Part shown: positions 27,170 to 35,720 of the stretch, in pieces
Position numbering within the stretch: the stretch's first letter is position 1
Layout: every line of letters starts with the position of its first letter
Translations under genes and position numbers: made by a program
Notes under the pieces: model-generated
Told to the model about the DNA's origin: nothing
Seen by the model: the letters and a program-made list of their open reading frames with translations, nothing else
Database searches by the model: none
Assembly: GCF_011605345.1 (NCBI RefSeq)
Contig: NZ_JAAOXM010000006.1
Coordinates: 248,001-312,000 of the forward strand
Source of the DNA: Burkholderia sp. D-99
GTDB taxonomy: Bacteria > Pseudomonadota > Gammaproteobacteria > Burkholderiales > Burkholderiaceae
DNA length: 64,000 bases
Direction of reading: 5' to 3'

Positions 27170-28549
27170 ATGAATTCCCAAACCGACCTCCCCCCCGCCC
27201 AGACCGGCGCCACGACGCCGCCGGCCGCCGACGACTCGGCCGCCAGTCACGCGCAGTTCGTCGACTGGATGCGCTCCGTCGCGCCCTATATCCACAAGTT
27301 CCGCAACAGCACGTTCGTCGTGGGGTTTGGCGGCGAGGTGGTGCAGCAGGGGCTCCTGAACGCGCTCGTGTCCGACATCGCGCTGCTGCAGGCGATGGGT
27401 ATCCAGATCGTGCTGGTGCACGGCTCGCGCCCGCAGGTCGAGGAGCAGCTGAGCCTGCATGGTGTCGAATCCGAGTTTTCGCACGGCCTGCGCATCACCG
27501 ATGCGCGCGCGCTCGAATCCGCGAAGGAAGCGGCCGGTGAAGTGCGTCTCGACATCGAGGCCGCGATCAGCCAGGGTCTGCCGAACTCGCCGATGGCGCA
27601 CGCGCACATCAGCGTCGTGTCGGGCAACTTCGTGACCGCGCGGCCGGTGGGGATTCTCGACGGGGTCGATTTCGCGCATACGGGCATCGTGCGCAAGATC
27701 GACGCCGAATCGATCCGTCATTCGCTCGCGAGCCGCAAGCTCGTGCTGCTGTCGCCGCTCGGCTTCTCGCCGACCGGCGAAGCGTTCAACCTGTCGATGG
27801 AAGACGTCGCGTCGGCGGCCGCGATCGCGCTGCGCGCCGACAAGATCATCTTCCTGACCGAAGCGCCCGGCATCGTCGACGACGAAGGCGAGCTGGTGCG
27901 CGAAATGTCGCTCGACGCCGCCGCCGAGCTGCTCGATTCCGGCAACGTCCAGGGCGACGACGCGTTCTTCCTGAAGCACTCGATCCGCGCGTGCCGCGGC
28001 GGCGTGACGCGTGCCCACCTGATCCCGCAGTCGCTCGACGGCAGCATGCTGCTCGAACTGTTCCTGCACGATGGCGTCGGCACGATGATCTCGTACGAGA
28101 ACCTCGAGAGCCTGCGCGAGGCGACGCCGGACGACGTCGGCGGCATCCTGTCGCTGATCGAGCCGCTCGAGTCGGACGGCACGCTGGTGCGGCGCGGCCG
28201 CCACCAGATCGAACGCGACATCGACCACTTCTCGGTGATCGAGCACGATGGCGTGCTGTTCGGCTGCGCGGCGCTGTATCCGTACCAGCAGGAGAAGATC
28301 GGCGAGATGGCGTGCCTGACGGTCGCGCCGGAAGCACAGGGCTCGGGCGACGGCGAACGCCTGCTCAAGCGCATCGAGCAGCGCGCCCGCGCGCGCGGCC
28401 TCACGCACATCTTCGTGCTCACGACGCGCACCGAGCACTGGTTCCTCAAGCGCGGCTTCGTCAAGGTCAGCGTCGACGACCTGCCGGAAGACCGCCGCAA
28501 ACTCTATAACTGGCAGCGCAAGTCGCTCGTGCTGATGAAGCAGCTCTGA
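27170..28549 (+). CDS. argA: Amino-acid N-acetyltransferase (N-acetylglutamate synthase)
   Basis: First enzyme of arginine biosynthesis: acetyl-CoA + L-glutamate to N-acetylglutamate. 459 residues with an N-terminal amino-acid-kinase-like domain (about 30-300; [37 protein letters not shown]) that binds arginine for feedback control, and a C-terminal GNAT domain (about 310-450; [28 protein letters not shown]). Length matches classical bacterial ArgA. No Shine-Dalgarno precedes ATG 27170 and a consensus -10 ends 7 bases before it, so the message may be leaderless. Confidence 0.96.
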
Positions 28550-28599
28550 GCGCAGGCACGACTGCCCTCCCCCCAGTTCGATTACAGGAGAAGTACACG

Positions 28600-28875
28600 A
28601 TGGCTCGAATGATTCAATGCGCGAAGCTCGGCAAGGAAGCCGAAGGCCTCGATTTCCCGCCGCTGCCGGGCGAACTCGGCAAGCGCATTTACGAGAGCGT
28701 CTCGAAGGAAGCGTGGCAGGGCTGGCTCAAGCAGCAGACGATGCTGATCAACGAGAACCGCCTGAACATGGCCGACCCGCGCGCGCGCCAGTACCTGATG
28801 AAGCAGACGGAAAAGTACTTCTTCGGCGACGGCGCGGACCAGGCGTCCGGCTACGTGCCGCCGACGGAAGGCTGA
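28600..28875 (+). CDS. YggX-family Fe(II)-trafficking / oxidative damage protection protein
   Basis: 91-residue small cytosolic protein. [27 protein letters not shown] is the typical YggX start, with the conserved Cys near the N terminus, and [19 protein letters not shown] follows. YggX protects Fe-S clusters and limits iron-driven damage. RBS AGGAGA lies just before the ATG. 50 bp after argA on the same strand, followed by a strong terminator, so it may be co-transcribed with argA. Confidence 0.95.
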
Positions 28876-28925
28876 TGACGCGACGCGCGCGGCCGGCAGC
28901 CTGCCGGCCGCGCGCTCTGGGAAAG

Positions 28926-28960
28926 ACGGCACCGTGTTTCGCACGGTGCCGTTTTCTTTT
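28926..28960 (+). terminator. Strong intrinsic terminator after the YggX gene
   Basis: ACGGCACCGTG-TTTCG-CACGGTGCCGT (28926-28952) followed by TTTTCTTTT. 11-bp perfect stem. Confidence 0.9.
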
Positions 28961-29014
28961 GGCGATACGCATCCGATGCGTTCCGGCCTCCCGCGCGGCA
29001 GCGTTGCGTGCCGC

Positions 29015-30433
29015 TCAGCCGGCCGGCTTCAGCGCACCGCCTTCGCCCGGCTGTGCATTCCCGTCAGCCGCGGATTCCGCGCTGCCGCCTTCGGTGCCCC
29101 ATTCGGCCGCGTCGCTGCGTTCGGCCGTCGACAGTTCGTCCGCGCGATACCCGGTGCGATTCAGCAGCGCCAGCATGCAGACGAGCGACACGAACGCGTA
29201 AAGCCCCGATGCGACCGCGACGCCCACGATGCTGCCGGTCGCATTGAGGATCGCCTGCGCGAGCACGGGCGTGCCGCCGCCGACGACGAGCGCGCTCAGT
29301 TGATACGCGAGCGACAGGCCCGTGTAGCGGATGTTCGCCGGGAACACCCGCGCGAGCACGCCGCCGACCGCGCCATAGAACATCGCCGACGGAATCGTCG
29401 AGATGCACATGCCCGCGACGGCCACCCAGTACGACCGCGTCGCGAGCGCATGGAACATCACGGGCATCAGCACGATTTCCGGAATCAGGATCCAGCACAT
29501 CGCGCGGCGCATGTCGACCTTCGACACGAACCACGCGCCGACCGGCTGCAGCAGGAACTGCACGACGAGCGAGATCGACAGGATGCCGAGGAACGTGCCC
29601 TGCGCGTAGCCGAGCTCCTTCGTCGCCCATGACAGCGCGAACGTGCTGCGGAAGTACGTGACGTTGATCACCGGCAGCGTGCCGGCCGCGAGCAGCACGA
29701 CCACCCAGTGATCGCGCACGACGTCGCGCAGCGGCAGCTTCACGGTGCGCTTGCGCGCGAGCACGCGCTGCATGTCGGCCGACTCCTCGAGCTTCAGCCG
29801 GATCACCATGCCGATGATCACGAGCACGGCCGACAGCAGGAACGGAATGCGCCAGCCCCACATCAGGAACGACGGTGTCGGCAGCGCGCTCAGCGCGAAG
29901 AACGCGGCGGTCGCGAGCAGGTTGCCGGTGGGCGAACCCTGCTGCGCGAACGCCGCATACAGGATGCTGCGATGCTTCGGCGCGTTCTCGCTCGCGATCA
30001 GCACCGCGCCGCCCCACTCGCCGCCGACCGCGATGCCCTGCAGTACGCGCAGCACGACGAGGCCGGCCGGCGCCCATACGCCGATCTGCGCGTAGCCGGG
30101 CAACAGGCCGATGCCGGTCGTCGCCAGCCCCATCATCACCAGCGTGATCACGAGCGCGGTCTTGCGGCCGACACGATCGCCGAGATGCCCGAACACGATG
30201 CCGCCGAGCGGCCGCGCGGCGAAGCCGGCCCAGAACGTGACGAACGCAAGCAGCGTCGCGACGCCGGGATCCATCGTGCTCGAAAAGAACACCTTGCCGA
30301 ACACGAGCGCCGCGGCGGTGCCGTAAATGTAGAAGTCGTACCACTCGATCGTGGTGCCGACGAACGCCGCGAAGGCGGCGCGGCCGGGCCGCGGCTGCGG
30401 CTGAGCGGCGGACGGGGATTGCGGACGGCTCAT
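29015..30433 (-). CDS. MFS transporter, metabolite:H+ symporter (ProP/ShiA-like) family
   Basis: 472-residue, 12-segment inner-membrane transporter. GTTIEWYDFYIYGTAAALVFGKVFF is the MHS-family N terminus, DRVGRKTALV the loop 2-3 MFS motif, and RVLQGIAVGGEWGGAVL the helix-5 motif of ProP/KgtP/ShiA relatives. Substrates in this family are small organic acids or betaines. Start ATG 30433 has GGAGA 6 bases upstream; ATG 30445 is four codons earlier. It lies downstream of the CoA-transferase/dehydrogenase pair (171 bp gap) and might import their substrate; this is inference. Confidence 0.92.
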   Translation of the reverse strand: MSRPQSPSAAQPQPRPGRAAFAAFVGTTIEWYDFYIYGTAAALVFGKVFFSSTMDPGVATLLAFVTFWAGFAARPLGGIVFGHLGDRVGRKTALVITLVMMGLATTGIGLLPGYAQIGVWAPAGLVVLRVLQGIAVGGEWGGAVLIASENAPKHRSILYAAFAQQGSPTGNLLATAAFFALSALPTPSFLMWGWRIPFLLSAVLVIIGMVIRLKLEESADMQRVLARKRTVKLPLRDVVRDHWVVVLLAAGTLPVINVTYFRSTFALSWATKELGYAQGTFLGILSISLVVQFLLQPVGAWFVSKVDMRRAMCWILIPEIVLMPVMFHALATRSYWVAVAGMCISTIPSAMFYGAVGGVLARVFPANIRYTGLSLAYQLSALVVGGGTPVLAQAILNATGSIVGVAVASGLYAFVSLVCMLALLNRTGYRADELSTAERSDAAEWGTEGGSAESAADGNAQPGEGGALKPAG

Positions 30434-30604
30434 CGATGTCTCCATGTCTGTGATCGGTGGCGCGACTGTCGCGCGCCTTTTCCGGGTGACCGGCTTTACG
30501 CCGCCGGCCGGCGATGTTGCTTCAGGTTGCGTTGCCCTGTGTTGCGCTGCTTTTCGTTGCGGCCTGCCGGCCCGTCATGCTCGCCTGCGGGCCCCGTCGG
30601 CCGG

Positions 30605-31807
30605 TCACGTCTGGTCGGGCGCCGCCCTCAGAACACCGGCCTCGAGCAGTTGCTGCTGAAGCGCGGGATCGACGCCGAGGCGATCGAGCACCGCGCGCGT
30701 GTCGCCGCCCAGCGCGGGCGGCGGCGAACGATAGGTGGCCGGCGTGCGCGACAACTTCACCGGCGACGCCGTGCCGCGATACGCGCCGATCTCGACGAAC
30801 AGGTTCCGGTGCAGCGCATGCGGATCGTGCGCGACGTCGGCCACCGTTCGCACCGGCCCGCACGGCACGCCGGCCGCCATCAGGTCGCGCGCGAGCGGCT
30901 CGCATGCGTGCTCGGCGAGCCGTGCTTCCAGTTCGGCCTTCAGCTCGGGACGGTGCGCGCAGCGGTTGCGGTTGTCGACGAAGCGTGGATCGCCCGCGAG
31001 CGCCGGCACGCCGAGATGCGCGACGAGCCGCGCGAACTGCCGGTCGTTGCCGATCGCGAGGAAGATCGGCACGGTCGCCGTGCGGTAGCTGTCGTACGGC
31101 GCGATGTTCGGATGCGCGTTGCCGCTGCGCGCCGGCACGCGCCCTGAACCGAAGAAATTCGGCAGGTGCGGATGCAGCAGCGACACGCCGCAGTCGTACA
31201 GCGCGATGTCGATCGACTGTCCGCACCCGCTCTTCTCGCGCTCCGCGAGCGCCAGCAGGATGCCCGCGAGCGCATTGAGGCCCGTGACCATGTCGACGAT
31301 CGGCAGGCCGATACGCGTCGCATCGCCGTCGCGCTCACCGTTGACGCTCATCAGCCCCGCCATCGCCTGGATCACCGCGTCGTAGCCGGGCAGCCCGCCG
31401 AGCGGCCCCCCTTCGCCGAAGCCCGTCACCGCGCAGTGGATCAGCCGCGGGAAGCGCGGTTGCAGGTCGCGTGCGTAATCCATCCCCCAGCGCGCGAGCG
31501 TGCCGGGCTTGAAGTTCTCGACGAGCACGTCGGCCTCTTCGAGCAGGCGCCACAGGATCGCGCGGCCCTCGTCGCGCGACAGGTCGAGCGCGAGCCCTTC
31601 CTTGTTGCGGTTGACGCCCATGAAATACCACGCGGTATCGCCGAGGAACGGCGGCCCCCAGCCGCGCGTCTCGTCGCCGTCCGGCGGCTCGATCTTGACC
31701 ACCGTCGCGCCGTGGTCGGCGAGCGCCTGCGTGCAGTACGGGCCGCCGAGCACACGGCTCAGGTCGACGACCTTCAGGCCGTCCAGTGCGCCACGCGAAG
31801 CGGTCAT
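30605..31807 (-). CDS. CaiB/BaiF family CoA-transferase
   Basis: Family III CoA-transferase, 400 residues. MTASRGALDGLKVVDLSRVLGGPYC and the catalytic Asp in GRAILWRLLEEADVLVENFKPG followed by GYDAVIQAMAGLMS and TGLNALAGILLALAEREK are typical. It moves CoA between carboxylic acids, activating a substrate for beta-oxidation-type breakdown. Overlaps the acyl-CoA dehydrogenase stop by ATGA, so the two act together. The substrate is unknown. A divergent LysR gene lies upstream of the pair. Confidence 0.92.
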   Translation of the reverse strand: MTASRGALDGLKVVDLSRVLGGPYCTQALADHGATVVKIEPPDGDETRGWGPPFLGDTAWYFMGVNRNKEGLALDLSRDEGRAILWRLLEEADVLVENFKPGTLARWGMDYARDLQPRFPRLIHCAVTGFGEGGPLGGLPGYDAVIQAMAGLMSVNGERDGDATRIGLPIVDMVTGLNALAGILLALAEREKSGCGQSIDIALYDCGVSLLHPHLPNFFGSGRVPARSGNAHPNIAPYDSYRTATVPIFLAIGNDRQFARLVAHLGVPALAGDPRFVDNRNRCAHRPELKAELEARLAEHACEPLARDLMAAGVPCGPVRTVADVAHDPHALHRNLFVEIGAYRGTASPVKLSRTPATYRSPPPALGGDTRAVLDRLGVDPALQQQLLEAGVLRAAPDQT

Positions 31808-33555
31808 CGTTCGACCTCCGGCAGCAGGTCGAGCGCGGTATCGAGCGCGATCGGCGTGCCGCGCAGCAGCGCGTCGTAGGCGGCGGATTCGTCGTCGCGC
31901 GATGCCGGCGCAAGCGGATCGACCGGCAGCAGCTTGTGGCGCACGACCAGGTGCGCAAGCGCGAGACGCCGGAAATCCGGCGCGAGCCGCGCACCCTCGC
32001 ACGCCATCAGCACGGCCGCGCTTGCGTAGTACAGCGCGGATGCGGCCTGCCGCACGCGCGCGTCGTCGCCTTCCGCCGCGACCCGCGCGAGCGCGTCGCA
32101 GGCGCGCGCGAGGATGCGCCGCAGCGCCGCGCGGCTCGCGTCGGGCAGCGGCGCCGCGCCGAGGCGGTCGCCAAGAAACGTACGCAGCGCATCGAGCGCC
32201 TGCTCGCGCTGCGCGGCCCGCGCGACGTCGAGCGCGACGATGTTGCTCGTGCCTTCCCAGATCGAGCCGAGATGCGCATCGCGCACGACACGCGCGTCGC
32301 TCCACTCCTCGATGTAGCCGGTGCCGCCGCGCACTTCCATCGCGTCGCCCGTCACGCGCCGCGCATCGCGGCACGCGCGGAACTTGATCAGCGGCGTCAG
32401 GATCCGCACGCAGCGCGCGGCCTGCTCGTCGCCCGCATCCGCCTGCGGCAGCAGCAGCGCGATCTGCATGAACATCGCGCGCGCGGCCTCGGCCGGCAGC
32501 AGCATCTTCAGCAACTGGCGCTGCATCAGCGGCATCTCGATCAGCTTGCGGCCGAACGCCTCGCGGTGCGCGGCGACGTGCAGCGCCTCGTTCAGCGCGC
32601 GCCGCATCAGCCCCGCCGCGCGCACACCGTTCGACAGCCGCGACATGTTGATCATGTCGGCCATCTGGTGAAAGCCGCGGCCGATTTCGCCGATCAGCCA
32701 GGCCTGCGCACCTTCGAGTGCGATCTCGCCGCTCGCCATCGACCGGCTGCCGAGCTTGTCCTTCAGGCGCACGATCCGGTAGCGGTTGCGCGTGCCGTCC
32801 GGCAGTGTCTTCGGCAGCAGGAACAGCGCAAGGCCTTTGATGCCGTCCGGCGCGCCGTCGGGCCGCGCGAGCACCATCGCGAGATCGGCGTCCGCGTTCG
32901 AGCAGAACCACTTGTCGCCGGTCAGGCGCCAGACGGTCTCGCCGTGCGCGTCCGTCTCGCGCGTCGCCCGTGTGGCGATCCTGCCGACGTCGGAACCCGC
33001 CGCCTGCTCGGTCATGAACATCGCGCCCTGGTACAGCGTGTCGAAGTCGCGCGACGCAAGCATCGGCAGGTAGCGCGCGACGAGCGCCGGATCGCCGAAG
33101 CGGCGCAGCGTACGCGTCAGCGAATCGGTCATGCTGACCGGGCAGCACAGCCCGAATTCCGCCTGCACGAACAGGAACGTCAGCGCGTACTTGACGAGCG
33201 GCGGCACGGATTCCGGCCCGTGGCTCAGCGACGCGAGCCCGAGCTCCGCATATGCAACGCGTTCGAGCGCGACGTACGCGGGATCCTTGTCGATCCGCTG
33301 CACGGCCTCGCCGCGCCGGTTGCGGTGCTCGAGCACGGGCGGGTGCTTGTCCGCGCGCGACGCCCATTCGTCGAGCTCGCCCGACACGCGTGCGCCGAGC
33401 GCGCGCAGGCGCGGCTCCAACGCTGCATAGTGCGCGTCGCCGAGATGCAGCTTCAGCAACGCGCCGAGGTCGGGATCGGCTGTGAAGAAATTGATGCCCC
33501 GGCTGTCGGGGATGTTGGATGCGCCGGCGTCCGGCGTGCGAGCGGTGTCGTTCAT
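31804..33555 (-). CDS. AidB-like acyl-CoA dehydrogenase
   Basis: 583-residue FAD-dependent acyl-CoA dehydrogenase, longer than the usual 380-residue type, closest in style to AidB/DmdC-like members. Motifs: GAMFMTEQAAGSDVG, WFCSNADADLAMVLARP, and EVRGGTGYIEEWSDARVVRDAHLGSIWEGTSNI, where the GYIEE region carries the likely catalytic base. Start ATG 33555 has AGGAGA upstream. First gene of an operon with the CoA-transferase and controlled by the divergent LysR regulator. A role in carboxylic-acid catabolism is inferred. Confidence 0.9.
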   Translation of the reverse strand: MNDTARTPDAGASNIPDSRGINFFTADPDLGALLKLHLGDAHYAALEPRLRALGARVSGELDEWASRADKHPPVLEHRNRRGEAVQRIDKDPAYVALERVAYAELGLASLSHGPESVPPLVKYALTFLFVQAEFGLCCPVSMTDSLTRTLRRFGDPALVARYLPMLASRDFDTLYQGAMFMTEQAAGSDVGRIATRATRETDAHGETVWRLTGDKWFCSNADADLAMVLARPDGAPDGIKGLALFLLPKTLPDGTRNRYRIVRLKDKLGSRSMASGEIALEGAQAWLIGEIGRGFHQMADMINMSRLSNGVRAAGLMRRALNEALHVAAHREAFGRKLIEMPLMQRQLLKMLLPAEAARAMFMQIALLLPQADAGDEQAARCVRILTPLIKFRACRDARRVTGDAMEVRGGTGYIEEWSDARVVRDAHLGSIWEGTSNIVALDVARAAQREQALDALRTFLGDRLGAAPLPDASRAALRRILARACDALARVAAEGDDARVRQAASALYYASAAVLMACEGARLAPDFRRLALAHLVVRHKLLPVDPLAPASRDDESAAYDALLRGTPIALDTALDLLPEVER

Positions 33556-33651
33556 GCGTGCGTCTCCTGGGTTGCCTGCACGTCGGCTGGAGGCGCCGCC
33601 GCGGCACCCGGCCAGTCCCGCGCAAAGCCTTCCGCAGAGCGTAGGCGCGCG

Positions 33652-33706
33652 ATCGATAAGCGTCCAATACAGGATTTATCCGGTACGATAGATATCGCTT
33701 ATCGAT
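33652..33706. promoter_or_regulatory. Inverted-repeat operator between acyl-CoA dehydrogenase and LysR genes
   Basis: ATCGATAAGCG (33652-33662) and CGCTTATCGAT (33696-33706) form a perfect 11-bp inverted repeat with 33 bp between. Further GATA/TTATC half-sites lie inside. This is the intergenic control region of the divergent pair and fits a LysR-type regulator with recognition and activation sites. Confidence 0.65.
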
Positions 33707-33728
33707 GCCGACGCCGCGAGGAGACACC

Positions 33729-34631
33729 ATGGAACTGAGGCAGTTGCGCTACTTCGTGGCGGTCGCCGAGGAATTGCATTTCGGGCGCGCGGCGAAGCGC
33801 CTGTTCATCTCGCAGCCGGCGCTGAGTTTCGATATCCGCAAGTTCGAGGACACGCTCGGCGTCCAGCTGTTCTCGCGCACCAACAAGACCGTCGCGCTGA
33901 CCAACGCGGGCGAGGTGCTGCTCGGCGAAGCGCGCCGGCTGCTGCTGCAGGCGGCCGAGGCCGAACGCCTGACGGTGCGCTCCGCGTCCGGTCTCGCGGG
34001 CCGGCTGCGGATCGGCTTCGTTCATTCGATGCTGTACCGCGGGCTGCCCGATGCCGTGCAGCGCTTCGAGGCCGACTACCCGGGCGTCGAGGTCGTGCTG
34101 AGCGAAATGAACACCCAGGCGCAAGTGCAGGCGATCCAGCGCGGCCAGATCGATCTCGGCTACGCGCACTGGGGCCACTTCCCGCCCGAGGTCGAATCGG
34201 TGCCCGTCTATGCGGAGCCATTCGTGTGCTGCCTGCCGGCCGCGCATCCGCTCGCGCGGCGCAGGCAGGTCGCGCTCGCCGCGCTGGCCACAGAACCCTT
34301 CATCCTGTTCCCGCGCGAAGCGGCACCGCACTATCACGACCTGATCATCGCGCAATGCGTGAACGCCGGCTTCAGCCCGCTGATCCGCCACGAGGCACGG
34401 CTGTGGCAGACGATCCTGTCGATGATCGAGTTCGGGATGGGTATCGCGCTCGTGCCGCGCGTGTTGCAGCAGGTGAAGAGCGACCGGCTCGCGTTCCGGC
34501 CGCTGAAGGATGCATCACTCGAATCGCGCACGCTCGCACTGAAGCGCAGCGGCGCGGCCGAACCGGTTGCGCTGCGCTTCGCCGACTACGTGCGCGCATC
34601 GATCGACGCGCTGCCCGCGCTCGCGGGCTGA
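33729..34631 (+). CDS. LysR-family transcriptional regulator
   Basis: 300 residues: N-terminal winged helix (MELRQLRYFVAVAEELHFGRAAKRLFISQPALSFDIRKFED) and a C-terminal periplasmic-binding-protein-like effector domain. Divergent from the acyl-CoA dehydrogenase/CoA-transferase operon across a 173-bp gap with an 11-bp inverted repeat, so it is probably the operon's activator and its own repressor. ATG 33729 is preferred over a start 24 bases upstream (33705) for the canonical LysR N terminus and the GGAGACACC before it. Effector unknown. Confidence 0.93.
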   Translation: MELRQLRYFVAVAEELHFGRAAKRLFISQPALSFDIRKFEDTLGVQLFSRTNKTVALTNAGEVLLGEARRLLLQAAEAERLTVRSASGLAGRLRIGFVHSMLYRGLPDAVQRFEADYPGVEVVLSEMNTQAQVQAIQRGQIDLGYAHWGHFPPEVESVPVYAEPFVCCLPAAHPLARRRQVALAALATEPFILFPREAAPHYHDLIIAQCVNAGFSPLIRHEARLWQTILSMIEFGMGIALVPRVLQQVKSDRLAFRPLKDASLESRTLALKRSGAAEPVALRFADYVRASIDALPALAG

Positions 34632-34688
34632 GCGCACGGCCGGCTCGCAGGTATTTGCGGGTATCTGAAAAATATTTGCAGAAAGTGC

Positions 34689-34717
34689 TTTACAGACCCT
34701 CAAAGCACTGACATAAT
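34689..34717 (+). promoter_or_regulatory. tRNA-Val promoter (TTTACA-N17-CATAAT)
   Basis: TTTACA (34689-34694), exactly 17 bp, and CATAAT (34712-34717). The start would fall about 5 bases upstream of the mature tRNA. Confidence 0.8.
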
Positions 34718-34729
34718 TTCAGCTTCTTT

Positions 34730-34804
34730 GGGCGGTTAGCTCAGCGGTAGAGCACTGCCTTCACACGGCAGGGGTCACTGGTTCGATCCCAGTACCGCCC
34801 ACCA
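34730..34804 (+). tRNA. tRNA-Val (CAC anticodon)
   Basis: 75 nt with encoded CCA. Acceptor GGGCGGT/ACCGCCC, D arm TAGCTCAGCGGTAGAGCA, anticodon loop TTCACAC flanked by CTGCC/GGCAG, T loop GGTTCGATCC. Anticodon CAC reads GUG, the common Val codon in this G+C-rich genome. Promoter and terminator are both visible. Confidence 0.96.
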
Positions 34805-34812
34805 AAGAATTC

Positions 34813-34850
34813 AAGGGCCTGCGTCTCACGACGCAGGCCCTTTTCGTTTT
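34813..34850 (+). terminator. Intrinsic terminator of tRNA-Val
   Basis: AAGGGCCTGCGT-CTCACG-ACGCAGGCCCTT, a perfect 12-bp stem, followed by a T-rich run (TTCGTTTT), 8 bp after the tRNA. Confidence 0.9.
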
Positions 34851-35158
34851 GGCTTCGCGCCACGCCATTGCTGCCCCGTCCGACTCGGCGCCGAGCCGCC
34901 AACGCATGCCGGACGCCGTTCATCGCCCCTCGCACATCCCCTGCGTCTCGAACACTCGGGAACACTCGGCCCCGCAACGCGCACCGCCCACTCTCGCGAC
35001 CCGGTATGCGTAATGCACGGTAACCAATCCGTAACATCTGCCAGATAGCGGCTGAATAGAATCGCCCAACGATAACGGCCGACCGAGGCAGCGTCGGCTC
35101 CCGTTCCAGTCACAGGATCACGCATCGCGTGACCCGTGCGCACCGTTCCGAAGCAGCC
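34851..35158. other. Gene-free stretch between tRNA-Val and cysC
   Basis: 308 bp with no plausible ORF. A TAGAAT -10-like element at 35057-35062 may be part of the cysC promoter, giving a leader of about 90 bases. No hairpin, direct repeat or attachment-like duplication of the tRNA 3' end was found. Confidence 0.5.
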
Positions 35159-35698
35159 ATGACACTGTCCACGTCACATACCTTGTGGTTGACCGGCCTG
35201 AGCGGCGCCGGCAAATCCACACTTTCGCGCCAGGTCGCTGCCCACCTTCGCGAACACCAGATCCCCGTCTGCATGCTCGACGGCGACGAACTCCGCGCGG
35301 GTGTGTCGCCCGATCTCGGCTTCAAACGCGAAGACCGCGCGGAGAACTGTCGACGCACAGCCGAAATAGCGAAGCTGCTGAACGCCCAGGGCATCACGGT
35401 AATCGTTGCGCTGATCTCCCCCTACGCCGCGGACCGGCAACTCGCACGAGACATCATCGGCCGCGAGCGCTTCGTGGAAATCTACCTGCAGACCGACATC
35501 GAGACCTGCTCCGCGCGGGATCCGAAGCGTCTGTATGCAAAGGCAATCACCGGCCAGACCCGCCAGTTCACCGGCATCTCGGATCCATACGAAGCACCCG
35601 TCTGCGCCGATCTCGTCCTCGATACCGGAACGACGAGCATCCCGGCTTGCGTCGCGCGCATCATCGAATTCGATCTGCAGCGCTACGCCCACGTGTAG
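35159..35698 (+). CDS. cysC: Stand-alone adenylylsulfate (APS) kinase
   Basis: Phosphorylates APS to PAPS with ATP. 179 residues. P-loop GLSGAGKS at about 16-23, MLDGDELRAG, the APS-binding NCRRTAEIAKLLNAQGITVIVALISPYAADRQLARDI, and a YAKAITGQTRQFTGISDPYE lid. Full APS-kinase core, slightly short at the C terminus. The start ATG 35159 is chosen; GTG 35129 is in frame but gives a non-conserved extension. Unlike most cysC genes it is not in a cys operon: it lies alone after tRNA-Val, and a second APS kinase domain exists in this window as part of the CysN-CysC fusion. Confidence 0.93.
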   Translation: MTLSTSHTLWLTGLSGAGKSTLSRQVAAHLREHQIPVCMLDGDELRAGVSPDLGFKREDRAENCRRTAEIAKLLNAQGITVIVALISPYAADRQLARDIIGRERFVEIYLQTDIETCSARDPKRLYAKAITGQTRQFTGISDPYEAPVCADLVLDTGTTSIPACVARIIEFDLQRYAHV

Positions 35699-35720
35699 TC
35701 ACGGCGGGCGCGACAACGGC

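Noticed and set aside
30605..33730. 1041-codon ORF covering CoA-transferase and acyl-CoA dehydrogenase
   Set aside because: Only the last 400 codons are real protein; the rest is an out-of-frame reading of the dehydrogenase gene.
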